28,636 bases of DNA, from the NCBI GenBank assembly GCA_016303235.1, contig JAEDMB010000005.1, forward strand, positions 1 to 28,636. The letters run 5' to 3'. Of the stretch, positions 15,948-24,059 are shown in pieces (position 1 is the first letter of the stretch; each line of letters begins with the position of its first letter). Both the position numbers and the translations under genes were made by a program. Below the pieces are notes generated by a model. It was not told where the DNA came from and did not search any database. It saw only the letters and a list, made by a program, of their open reading frames with translations. This DNA is from Oscillospiraceae bacterium (GTDB lineage Bacteria > Bacillota > Clostridia > Oscillospirales > Ruminococcaceae).

Positions 15948-16751
15948 TTATTTTGCACCTTTTCTCTTTAATACTGCCGAGATGGTTTTTAATATCAGAT
16001 TCAGGTCAAGTTTCAGGGAACGTTCCTTTATGTATTTTATATCAGATTCAACCCATTCATCAAAGCTCATATCACTTCTGCCTTCACACTGACAAATGCA
16101 TGCAAGCCCACCTTTTACGGTAAGGCGTTCCATCTGGTGGGGAGTATACAGAACCACTTCACGGGGCAGAGGCGGACGTGGCCCTATAATGGACATATCG
16201 CCCTTGAGGACGTTCCAGAGCTGTGGGAGTTCATCTATTGAAGTTTTGCGGATAAAATGTCCTATTTTAGTAATTCTCGGGTCGTTGTCGCTTTTGAATG
16301 CAATACCGTCCGTCTGATTGGATTTCTGAACTTCTGCAAATTTTTCTTCTGCATCGATACACATAGAACGGAATTTGTACATTTTAAAAGGTCTGCCGTT
16401 TTCAGTAAGCCTTATCTGTGAAAAAAAGGGATTTCCCTTGTCATCAATATATATTGCAAGTGCTGTTGCACCCATTGGAATTATAAGAATAGCAAGAGCA
16501 AGTCCGGAAAGAATTATATCAAAAAATCTCTTTAATATTTTGTATGCTTTTCCTCCGGCAGGTTTTAGATTGCTGTGTTTAAGAGTTTCCCTTATTCCCT
16601 GACATAGAAGATTCAAAGCTCTTTCGTCAAAATTAAGAATAGGATATTCCGTTACCCCTTCATTGTTATTTTTCATAGCATCGAGAGTTATTCTGGTAAC
16701 CATTTCTTCAGTTGCACTGACATATGGCTTACCGGTATTATTTTTTAACAT
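15948..16751 (-). CDS. Bacterial sugar transferase (undecaprenyl-phosphate glycosylphosphotransferase family)
   Basis: 267 residues. The C-terminal two thirds are the bacterial sugar transferase domain that starts polysaccharide chains by placing a sugar-1-phosphate on undecaprenyl phosphate at the inner membrane. One hydrophobic segment RFFDIILSGLALAILIIP (about 90-115) is followed by FKMYKFRSMCIDAEE, DPRITKIGHFIRKTSIDELPQLWNV and GDMSIIGPRPPLPREV, all hallmark motifs. The first 85 residues are a soluble, unrecognised extension (LKNNTGKPYVSATEE...), in place of the multi-helix membrane region of WbaP-type enzymes. A GGGAGG ribosome site and a good promoter precede it. It is a lone gene with no other glycosyltransferase nearby. 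Confidence 0.93.
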   Translation of the reverse strand: MLKNNTGKPYVSATEEMVTRITLDAMKNNNEGVTEYPILNFDERALNLLCQGIRETLKHSNLKPAGGKAYKILKRFFDIILSGLALAILIIPMGATALAIYIDDKGNPFFSQIRLTENGRPFKMYKFRSMCIDAEEKFAEVQKSNQTDGIAFKSDNDPRITKIGHFIRKTSIDELPQLWNVLKGDMSIIGPRPPLPREVVLYTPHQMERLTVKGGLACICQCEGRSDMSFDEWVESDIKYIKERSLKLDLNLILKTISAVLKRKGAK

Positions 16752-16789
16752 ATAAATTGCCTCCCATTAATAGTTTACATCAGATATTA

Positions 16790-16818
16790 ATTATATCCTA
16801 TTTGAAAAAATAAGTCAA
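16790..16818 (-). promoter_or_regulatory. Predicted sigma-A promoter for the sugar transferase gene
   Basis: On the minus strand TTGACT (16813-16818), 17-nt spacer, and TATAAT (16790-16795). It lies about 40 nt upstream of the ATG at 16751 and faces away from the NYN-domain gene. A TG-extended TATAGA at 16828-16833 on the plus strand could serve the divergent gene but lacks a convincing -35. Confidence 0.7.
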
Positions 16819-16976
16819 ACATATTGTTATAGATGACTTGTAATTTAAAAAATTTTTATTGGATACTTACAAATATATATTTGAATTTTTGTAAAATATC
16901 ACAAAATAATAAGGAATTTTTTCCGGAGCAATTCCGGATTAAAATAAATAAAAATAATGAAAGGAATCAGAAAAAA

Positions 16977-18305
16977 ATGACAGTTGATACAAAAGATTTG
17001 GTTGCTACAATATCCTATCTTATAGGTGTACGCAAGCATATTGTAAAACAGTGCTATGACGAGGAGTGTCATGAACTTCTTGAAAGACTCTATCAGGATA
17101 AAAATGCTACAGCAATACGCTATCTCTGCAAGCTGAGGACAGTCCTTATGCAGAAATTCAAGAAAACAGATGATGCTATGAGATTTAATCTTCAGAACCT
17201 CAACAATATTGAATGGTATGACTATGACAATATCAAAAAGCTTGAAGAATGGGGTTATCCTATTATTCATACAAATTACCGTTCTGAAAAGTATATGCTG
17301 GATTTTACAAGAATGATAAATGAAAATATTGACAAGTGTGCAGGACTTTTTCATGACTGGATAAACTGGGAATATATCAAGGATTTATTTGTAATACCAA
17401 AATATACAAAGCCTAATGTTATAAAAGGCGAATTTGAAAAATATATGAGTCATATTGATTATTATCCTTTTCAGGTATATATTCACTGGGAACCTAAGGA
17501 TTACGGAAGTATTTTATATACAGACGGAAAATTTCTGAGTGTTATATACGGAATGCATGGCGATTATTTTCAGGACAGAAGCAAGTTCAAGGACGCTCAT
17601 GATGAAACAAAGGATAATATCTATGATTTTATAAATAAAAGCTTTAAATGTGAAATTGTCGTTGACTGCGAAAATTCAGATGTATACAAGCTTTATGGAG
17701 TTCTTAAAAATCTCAATCAGGACGAACTTGCCAAAATTGATAAAATTATATTATATGATGATTACCATACAACAAGCGGTTGGGACTGGCTCGAAAGGTT
17801 TACAAAAATTCCGGTGGAACATGTTGAAGTATCAAGAGTTACTGACCATAAATCCCTTGTAGATATTCAGATGACTGCTGGAGTATGCCGTGACTATTAT
17901 CAGAATAACATATCATCATTCATACTTGTTTCGAGTGATTCCGATTACTGGGGACTTATTTCTTCACTTCCCGATGCATCATTCCTTGTAATGTATGAAT
18001 ATTCAAAATGCGGTCAGGCAATAAAGGACGCTCTTTCTGAACATAATATATATTCCTGTTCAATAGATGATTTCTGTACCGGCAATACGGAAGAACTTAA
18101 AAAAGCAGTTCTTTTCAGCGAGCTTGAAAAATATATCCCTGATATTCTTAATCATAACGGAAAGGAGCTTGCCCGTCAGATTTATACTGATGCTAAAATC
18201 AGTGCAAGCGAAAAGGAAACTGAAGTTTTCTATAACAAGTATATCAAAACCCTCCGCCTTAAAGTTGATACAGACGGAAATTTCAGTATAGAGATAAATA
18301 AATAA
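16977..18305 (+). CDS. NYN (PIN-like) domain protein with unrecognised N-terminal half
   Basis: 442 residues, cytoplasmic. Residues about 223-365 match the NYN/LabA PIN-like nuclease fold, with acidic metal-binding positions Asp230 (VVDCENSD), Asp296 (SLVDIQMTAG), and Asp321 and Asp323 (SSDSDYWGL). NYN domains are metal-dependent ribonuclease folds. The first 220 residues are a mostly helical, Tyr/Asp/Lys-rich region that I do not recognise, and the last 75 form a helical tail. I choose ATG 16977 (MTVDTKDL) after GAAAGGAA; the frame stays open to 16833 but those residues look like AT-rich leader. A dyad TCCGGA-n5-TCCGGA sits in the leader near 16922-16940. Role unknown; RNA processing or defence are both only guesses. 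Confidence 0.82.
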   Translation: MTVDTKDLVATISYLIGVRKHIVKQCYDEECHELLERLYQDKNATAIRYLCKLRTVLMQKFKKTDDAMRFNLQNLNNIEWYDYDNIKKLEEWGYPIIHTNYRSEKYMLDFTRMINENIDKCAGLFHDWINWEYIKDLFVIPKYTKPNVIKGEFEKYMSHIDYYPFQVYIHWEPKDYGSILYTDGKFLSVIYGMHGDYFQDRSKFKDAHDETKDNIYDFINKSFKCEIVVDCENSDVYKLYGVLKNLNQDELAKIDKIILYDDYHTTSGWDWLERFTKIPVEHVEVSRVTDHKSLVDIQMTAGVCRDYYQNNISSFILVSSDSDYWGLISSLPDASFLVMYEYSKCGQAIKDALSEHNIYSCSIDDFCTGNTEELKKAVLFSELEKYIPDILNHNGKELARQIYTDAKISASEKETEVFYNKYIKTLRLKVDTDGNFSIEINK

Positions 18306-18360
18306 TTCCGGAAAATCAGCAGATAATATAGCAGTAAAAAAAATTACAGGAGATATTAAT

Positions 18361-18618
18361 ATGAAAGAATTAAGCTATATTATAAAAGATGAAAACGGAA
18401 TACATGCAAGACCGGCAGGTCTGCTTGTAAAAAAGGCAGGAAATTTCAAATCATCAGTAAAATTAATATACGGTGAAAAGTCAGCGGACTGCAAAAAGCT
18501 TTTTGCAGTAATGGGACTTGGCATTAAATGCGGTTCTGAAATAAAAATCACGGCGGACGGTGAAGATGAAGAATCTGCTGTGTCGGAGCTTAAAAAATTC
18601 CTTGAAGAAAATCTTTAA
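18361..18618 (+). CDS. HPr-family phosphocarrier with Lys at position 46
   Basis: 85 residues, the HPr size. HPr relays phosphate from Enzyme I to sugar-specific EIIA proteins through His15, which is present in the intact motif NGIHARPAG. The second half follows the fold, with MGLGIKCGSEI matching the canonical MSLG segment. At position 46, where Gram-positive HPr has the Ser phosphorylated by HPr kinase for catabolite repression, this protein has Lys (ADCKKLFAVM, residues 42-51). It therefore could not be regulated through Ser46. CAGGAGA precedes ATG. It is a solo gene with no ptsI nearby, ended by a terminator. It may act as a dedicated carrier or a diverged HPr. Confidence 0.9.
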   Translation: MKELSYIIKDENGIHARPAGLLVKKAGNFKSSVKLIYGEKSADCKKLFAVMGLGIKCGSEIKITADGEDEESAVSELKKFLEENL

Positions 18619-18628
18619 TCAAAAAATT

Positions 18629-18660
18629 AACGGGCTACCCTTTGCGGTAACCCGTTTTTT
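18629..18660 (+). terminator. Terminator after HPr gene, probably shared by both strands
   Basis: AACGGGCTACC pairs with GGTAACCCGTT around a short loop (18629-18655), followed by a TTTTTT run. On the minus strand the same stem is followed by AATTTTTTGA, so it can also end the LRR-protein transcript converging from the right. Confidence 0.85.
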
Positions 18661-18663
18661 CAG

Positions 18664-20082
18664 CTATTTATCAGAATTGTCATCATCAATAATACTTTTA
18701 TAATTTTCATCGGGAGTATCAGGATTTTCATTTTTGGACTTTTTAGGAACGGAGCTTTTTTTCATAATTCTTATGGCAAAGGCTATTACTATAAAAAGTA
18801 TAACAACACATACAACTATAAATATCAGTGATTTAAGATTAAAATCAACAGTATCATAATTTATTCCGTTAGTTTTTGCGTAATCCTTTGCAGGGGAATC
18901 GGAGAAAATACTCATTGAAAATCCTTCTTTTAATACAGCATCGGAGGAATCGGAATTTTCAACGAATCCGAGAGCATATTCTCCTATATTCTGGACAGTG
19001 CTTGGCAGACTTACATTGTTAAGCAATGGACAGTTGAAAAATGATGCTGAACCTATACTTGAAACGCCCTCCGGAATTATAACAGATGTCAGTGAAAGGT
19101 TATTCGCAAAAGCTCCCGCACCGATTTTCCTCACAGTAGTAGGCAGTGATATGCTTTCAATTGATTTGTCATACTGAAAAGCGTAGTTTCCTATTTCCTC
19201 AACGCCCTCACTGAATTTTACTTCTTTAAGCGATGAGCAGTAGCTGAAAGCGTCATTTCCTATTCTTTTTACACTTGCCGGAATTATAACAGATGTTATA
19301 TTGTCACAGCCAGAAAATGCATAGCCCTCTATTGATGTTACTGTATCCGGAATAGAAAGCTCTCCCGCTATTTCAATATCAGTTGAAAGATAAAGGGTTT
19401 TTTTGTCGGTATCATAAAGGATATTGTCCTCAATTTTGAAACTGTCATTTCCGGAATCTATTTTAAGTTCAGTAAGGCTGTATAATCCGCCAAGAGCAAG
19501 ATTTCCGATATTTTCAAGATTTGCAGGAAGTTCAAGGGATTTTATACCATAGCAGTTATTAAGAGCATAATCCTCAAGGCTTATAATGCTTTCCGGAAGT
19601 TCAAGTTCAGTGAGTGAAAAGCAGTTCATAAAAGCACCCATTCCGACAACAGTTACATTGTCAGGAATATCAACATCGGAGAGATACTGACAATTTGCGA
19701 AAAGTCCCTCCGGAAGTTCAGTTATATTTTCCGGAAGTTCAACGCTTTCAAGTGAAAGGCAGTTGCTGAAAGCATATTTGCCTATATTTTTTACTGAATC
19801 CGGCAGAGTTACAGATTTAAGCTTTTCAATTCCGCTGAATGCCTTTTCGCCGATTTCAATGACATCATATCCGTTTACCTTGTCGGAAATTTTCAGTTCC
19901 GTAAGCGATGAATCGCATTTAACTACTTTTATGCCGTTTTTAATTTTTTCATACACAACCATTCCGTCAGAGAACTGATTTTCATTTTCGGCGGTAACTT
20001 CTGCAAAAGCAGACATTGCAGTCAGTGATGAAAGTGCAGTGACAGCAGAAATTATAAGGACAGCAATTTTTTTGAAATTCAT
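18664..20082 (-). CDS. BspA-like LRR_5 protein, membrane-anchored (distal copy)
   Basis: 472 residues, extracellular and tethered. A signal peptide (MNFKKIAVLIIS to about residue 27) is followed by roughly a dozen LRR_5 (BspA/TpLRR) repeats from about 45 to 385. The repeats carry the recurring pattern ...IGxxAFxxCxSLxxVxLPxxVxxIG, as in SIGKY-type units such as IGEKAFSGIEKLKSVTLP. A membrane helix at about 418-440 (IFIVVCVVILFIVIAFAI) is followed by a basic then acidic cytoplasmic tail. There is no LPXTG, so anchoring is by the helix. It overlaps the upstream paralogue by 4 nt (ATGA), so the two are co-translated. LRR_5 proteins are often adhesion or binding proteins; the ligand here is unknown. 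Confidence 0.92.
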   Translation of the reverse strand: MNFKKIAVLIISAVTALSSLTAMSAFAEVTAENENQFSDGMVVYEKIKNGIKVVKCDSSLTELKISDKVNGYDVIEIGEKAFSGIEKLKSVTLPDSVKNIGKYAFSNCLSLESVELPENITELPEGLFANCQYLSDVDIPDNVTVVGMGAFMNCFSLTELELPESIISLEDYALNNCYGIKSLELPANLENIGNLALGGLYSLTELKIDSGNDSFKIEDNILYDTDKKTLYLSTDIEIAGELSIPDTVTSIEGYAFSGCDNITSVIIPASVKRIGNDAFSYCSSLKEVKFSEGVEEIGNYAFQYDKSIESISLPTTVRKIGAGAFANNLSLTSVIIPEGVSSIGSASFFNCPLLNNVSLPSTVQNIGEYALGFVENSDSSDAVLKEGFSMSIFSDSPAKDYAKTNGINYDTVDFNLKSLIFIVVCVVILFIVIAFAIRIMKKSSVPKKSKNENPDTPDENYKSIIDDDNSDK

Positions 20083-22112
20083 ATATTGTTCTCCTTCGGT
20101 GTTTTTTTCTTTTTCCTTGAAGATTTTATTATTGCCGTAATAATCAGTGCAATTATAACAGCTCCTGCGCCGGAAGATACAACAATGAGAAATACTTTGT
20201 TTACAATGCGACTTCCAATCTGAACAGTTCCCGATACAGTTTCAAAACCGCATGTTTCAGCATATCTTGCACCGCCGGAATCTTTTTCGGCATATATTAC
20301 AAAATCCGCTAATTTAAGATTAGTGCTGTTTGCTTCATCGTAAATATATCCGAAAGCACATTCATTAATTTCTGTGATATTATTTCCGGTACGTACCGAA
20401 AGAAGTTTCGGACACTGATATACAGCATACTGTCCGACAGTTTCAAGCGTTGAAGGAAGTTTTAATTCTGTCAGTTCAGTACATTCATATAAAGCATATT
20501 CGCCAATGGATTTCAGTTTATCAGCTGATACTTTTTTAAGATTGTCACAGAATGAGAAAGAATCAATTCCGATACTTTCCACCTTATTGAGGTCTACTTC
20601 AGTAATATTTGGATTTTCGCTGAAAGCATAATCAGCAATGCTTTTTACATTGTCGGGAACTTTATAAAAGCTGTCCTTACCGTCAGGGTATTTGACAAGC
20701 TCTGTGCCGTCTGCACTGAAAAGTATTCCGTTTTCTGATTTATATACAGTATTTCCTTCAGCTACATTTATTGCTGAAAGATTTTTGCATGATGCGAATG
20801 CATTACTGCCTATTTCGGAGCATGTAGAAGGAATATTTATTTCTGTGAGGCTGTCGCACTGATAGAATGACTGTGCCATAATTTCCTCTGTACCCTCTGG
20901 AATATCTATGCTTTTAAGTGAATCGCAGTCGTAGAAAGCCATAATTTCGATACGCTTAAGCGTATCGGGAAGCTTTACAGTTTCCGCACCCGACTGACAG
21001 AAAGCCATTCCGTATATAACTGTAACAGGCAGACCGTTTATTTCAGCCGGAATTTCAATATTTTTTTCAGAGGAACTGCAAAGAGTTATATAAGCCTCTC
21101 CGTCCTTTTCGGCATATTCAAAATCACCGAAAGGAATACCCTCAAGCTCTTCATATTCCTGACTGTCAGTAGCGATAAAAGTAAAATCGTTTTTATATTC
21201 ATATTCCTCATCGGTATCTGTGGCATATACCTGTGCGATTGAACCTGATACGCCTTTTATAATAAATCCGTCAACTGGCTGGAGGTTTTCATCATATCCG
21301 AAAGCTGAATATCCGATATCCTCAACAGATGCCGGAATAGTTATTTCAGTAAGAGACGTGCCTGCAAAAGCATTCTGACCGATTATTCCGAGATTTTCGG
21401 GGAGAGTCACATTTTCAAGTGAAACGCACTGTGCAAAAGCTCCGCCGTCTATTTCATAAAGTGTATCGGGAAAACTGATATTTTTAAGTGAAGTATTACC
21501 GGCAAATGACATTTCTCCGACTCCGACAAGAACAGTATTGCTTAAATCAGCATCAGTAAGACGCTGATTATATGATATACCGTGACGGTCTATATATTCA
21601 AGGGTGGAGGGGAATTTTATTTTCTGAAGTTTTGTTTCATAAAATGCTGCTATGCCTATATCCGTAACGCCTTCCGGAATTTCATAGGAATCCCCTTCCT
21701 TTGCTGACGGATAGCATAAAAGCGTTTTCATATCATCTTCAAAAAGAATACCGTCTTTTGATTCAAAGAACTTATTTTCATCAGGAACATTTATTTCGGT
21801 AAGAAAATAGCAGTTTATGAAGGTATTTTCATTAATATCATCAATAGTGCTGTTAAATGTCACTGATACTATTTCAGTATCATGAAAAGTATCACCAAGA
21901 GATGTAATAATATTTCCGTCAATAGTATCAGGGATAATTACATTTGTATCAGTTCCGGTATAGGATTCCAGACATGCCTCGCCGTCTTTAACAGAATACT
22001 GATAATCGCCTGATGAAATGAGTTCATCTTCGGCATATACAGCAAAGGACGGTAAACATACACATGAAACGGCAAGAGCCGTAAAAGCAGATGCAATTTT
22101 TTTGACAATCAT
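20079..22112 (-). CDS. BspA-like LRR_5 protein, membrane-anchored (proximal copy)
   Basis: 677 residues. Signal peptide at about 1-28, then two blocks of LRR_5 repeats (about 55-275 and 345-625). The blocks are separated by a non-repeat segment near 285-340, and each block is preceded by a similar strand-rich unit (YQYSVKDGEACLE and FEYAEKDGEAYIT), suggesting internal duplication. Repeats show the AFxxCxxL and LPxTLxxIG pattern. A C-terminal membrane helix (about 640-662, VFLIVVSSGAGAVIIALII) and a very basic tail (SSRKKKKTPK) anchor it. It follows glmS by 24 nt and overlaps the second LRR gene by 4 nt. Surface binding is inferred from family; partner unknown. Confidence 0.92.
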   Translation of the reverse strand: MIVKKIASAFTALAVSCVCLPSFAVYAEDELISSGDYQYSVKDGEACLESYTGTDTNVIIPDTIDGNIITSLGDTFHDTEIVSVTFNSTIDDINENTFINCYFLTEINVPDENKFFESKDGILFEDDMKTLLCYPSAKEGDSYEIPEGVTDIGIAAFYETKLQKIKFPSTLEYIDRHGISYNQRLTDADLSNTVLVGVGEMSFAGNTSLKNISFPDTLYEIDGGAFAQCVSLENVTLPENLGIIGQNAFAGTSLTEITIPASVEDIGYSAFGYDENLQPVDGFIIKGVSGSIAQVYATDTDEEYEYKNDFTFIATDSQEYEELEGIPFGDFEYAEKDGEAYITLCSSSEKNIEIPAEINGLPVTVIYGMAFCQSGAETVKLPDTLKRIEIMAFYDCDSLKSIDIPEGTEEIMAQSFYQCDSLTEINIPSTCSEIGSNAFASCKNLSAINVAEGNTVYKSENGILFSADGTELVKYPDGKDSFYKVPDNVKSIADYAFSENPNITEVDLNKVESIGIDSFSFCDNLKKVSADKLKSIGEYALYECTELTELKLPSTLETVGQYAVYQCPKLLSVRTGNNITEINECAFGYIYDEANSTNLKLADFVIYAEKDSGGARYAETCGFETVSGTVQIGSRIVNKVFLIVVSSGAGAVIIALIITAIIKSSRKKKKTPKENNI

Positions 22113-22136
22113 TTTATTTTCAACTCTTTCCGGAAT

Positions 22137-23957
22137 TTATTCGACAGTAACGGATTTAGCAAGATTCCTCGGCTTGTCAACATCATTTCCTTTTAAAACG
22201 GCTGTATAGTATGCGATAAGCTGAAGCGGTACAACTGCCGGCATAGGCATAAGAAGGTCATCAGTTTCCGGAATTTTGAAACAGTAATCAGCAAGATTTT
22301 CCTCCGGCTGATAGCTTTCACGGCATATAAGGACAACTTTAGCACCTCTTGCCTTTACTTCCTTTATATTGCTTATAGTTTTTTCAAAAAGATTTTTCTG
22401 TGTTGCAACGGCAATAACAGGCATACCCTCGCTTATAAGAGATATAGTGCCATGCTTAAGTTCACCGGCAGCATATGATTCGGAGTGAATATATGAAACT
22501 TCCTTGAGCTTGAGAGAACCCTCCATGCTTAAAGCATAGTCAAGACCTCTGCCTATATAAAGAAGACTGTCAGCATTTATAAGACCTGATGCTATGTACT
22601 GGGTTTCTTCAATATTTCTGAGAATATTCTGTATAGTATCGGGAATTTCCATAAGCATAGATGTAAGGCGTTTACATTCTTCAGCAGTAATCATATTTTT
22701 TGCAAGAGCAATTTCAAAAGCAATCAGATACATAACAGAAATCTGAACCATATAAGCCTTAGTAGATGCTACGGCAATTTCGGGGCCTGCATGAGTATAT
22801 ATAACCATATCAGCCTCTCTTGCAATGGTACTGCCCTTTACGTTTACAATTGCAAGAGTTTCAGCACCGAGTTCCTTTGAAAGTTCGAGAGCAGCTCTGC
22901 TGTCAGCAGTTTCGCCGGACTGCGATATAATAATTACAAGGTCATCTTTTGTAACTATTGGTTCCCTGTATCTGAATTCTGATGCAATATCAACTATAAC
23001 AGGAACTCTTGCAAGCTTTTCAATAACATACTTTCCGACCATGCCCGCATGCATGGCAGTACCGCATGCAACTATGAAAATCTGACGGAATTTATTGAGT
23101 TTTTCTAAAGTTATGCCACATTCTTCGAGATTCGGCAGACCGTCAGAAATTCTTGGAGTTAAAGTAGTTTTTATTGCGGTAGGCTGTTCAAAGATTTCCT
23201 TAAGCATAAAATGTTCATAACCGCCTTTTTCGGCAGAATCCATATCCCAGTCAGCAGTTTTAAGTTCCTTGTCGATTTTGTTGTAATGCAGGTCATATAT
23301 GCAGGCTTTATCCTTGCTTAAAACAGCAATTTCATCATGTTCAAGAAGATAGTAATTTCTTGTATATTTCAGAATTGCAGGAACATCTGAAGCGATAAAG
23401 CTTTCATTTTCTCCTACGCCTACTATAAGCGGGCTTTCCTTTCTGACAGCAAAAACGGTATCAGGGAAATCTGCAAATACTATTCCGAGAGCATAAGAAC
23501 CCTCAAGTTCCTTTGTAACGCTTGCTATTGTGGAAACGGGGTCGCCGTCGTAGTAATAGTCAAGGAGCTGTGCAACAACTTCTGTATCTGTATCGCTTTT
23601 GAAACATCTGCCCTCTTTTACAAGGAAATCTTTAAGAGCCTTGTAATTTTCAATAATACCGTTGTGAACTATTGTAACACGGCCTCCCTCATGGGGGTGA
23701 GAATTTTTGTCAGAAGGTTCGCCATGAGTAGCCCATCTTGTATGACCTATTCCGGAACAACCGGAAGGCTTGCCTTCTTTTTCCATTTTTGCAACAAGGT
23801 CTTTAAGTCTGCCCTTTGACTTTGCAACCTTTATTTCACCTTTATCGAAAACAGCAATACCGGCTGAATCATATCCCCTGTATTCAAGCTTTGAAAGAGC
23901 GTCAATAAGAATATCGCTTGCCTCTCTGTAACCTACATAACCAACTATACCACACAT
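22137..23957 (-). CDS. glmS: Glutamine--fructose-6-phosphate aminotransferase (isomerizing)
   Basis: 606 residues, standard length. GlmS converts fructose-6-phosphate and glutamine to glucosamine-6-phosphate, the entry step for peptidoglycan and surface amino-sugars. The N-terminal glutaminase domain begins MCGIVGYVG, with Cys2 as nucleophile after Met removal, and shows GHTRWATHGEPSDKNSHPH. Two SIS domains follow, with FIVACGTAMHAG and ISQSGETADSRAAL in the first and ESYAAGELKHGTISL in the second, ending in the conserved PRNLAKSVTVE. TTTTTAATAAAAGG-like AT-rich leader with AAGGAGAAT before ATG. It leads an operon with the two LRR_5 genes and has a strong promoter 45 nt upstream. Confidence 0.98.
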   Translation of the reverse strand: MCGIVGYVGYREASDILIDALSKLEYRGYDSAGIAVFDKGEIKVAKSKGRLKDLVAKMEKEGKPSGCSGIGHTRWATHGEPSDKNSHPHEGGRVTIVHNGIIENYKALKDFLVKEGRCFKSDTDTEVVAQLLDYYYDGDPVSTIASVTKELEGSYALGIVFADFPDTVFAVRKESPLIVGVGENESFIASDVPAILKYTRNYYLLEHDEIAVLSKDKACIYDLHYNKIDKELKTADWDMDSAEKGGYEHFMLKEIFEQPTAIKTTLTPRISDGLPNLEECGITLEKLNKFRQIFIVACGTAMHAGMVGKYVIEKLARVPVIVDIASEFRYREPIVTKDDLVIIISQSGETADSRAALELSKELGAETLAIVNVKGSTIAREADMVIYTHAGPEIAVASTKAYMVQISVMYLIAFEIALAKNMITAEECKRLTSMLMEIPDTIQNILRNIEETQYIASGLINADSLLYIGRGLDYALSMEGSLKLKEVSYIHSESYAAGELKHGTISLISEGMPVIAVATQKNLFEKTISNIKEVKARGAKVVLICRESYQPEENLADYCFKIPETDDLLMPMPAVVPLQLIAYYTAVLKGNDVDKPRNLAKSVTVE

Positions 23958-24000
23958 GAATATTATTCTCCTTTTTTAATAAATTTTAGAAATTATTTTC

Positions 24001-24029
24001 ATTATAACATATATATTATAAAAAATCAA
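24001..24029 (-). promoter_or_regulatory. Predicted sigma-A promoter for glmS
   Basis: Minus strand TTGATT (24024-24029), 17-nt spacer, TATAAT (24001-24006). The leader to the glmS ATG at 23957 is only about 35-40 nt, too short for a glmS ribozyme, so glmS here is not ribozyme-controlled. Confidence 0.7.
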
Positions 24030-24059
24030 CATTATCATAAAACTTTCATTTAACTGACG

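Noticed and set aside
16922..16940. TCCGGA dyad as a terminator
   Set aside because: No T-run follows, and it sits in the leader of the NYN gene; it may be chance or a minor operator.
16833..16976. Longer NYN-protein start at 16833
   Set aside because: The extra 48 codons are AT-rich with no ribosome site; ATG 16977 has GAAAGGAA upstream and a typical N-terminus.
23958..24059. glmS ribozyme in the glmS leader
   Set aside because: The predicted leader is about 40 nt, with no room for the ribozyme core, and no conserved elements are visible.
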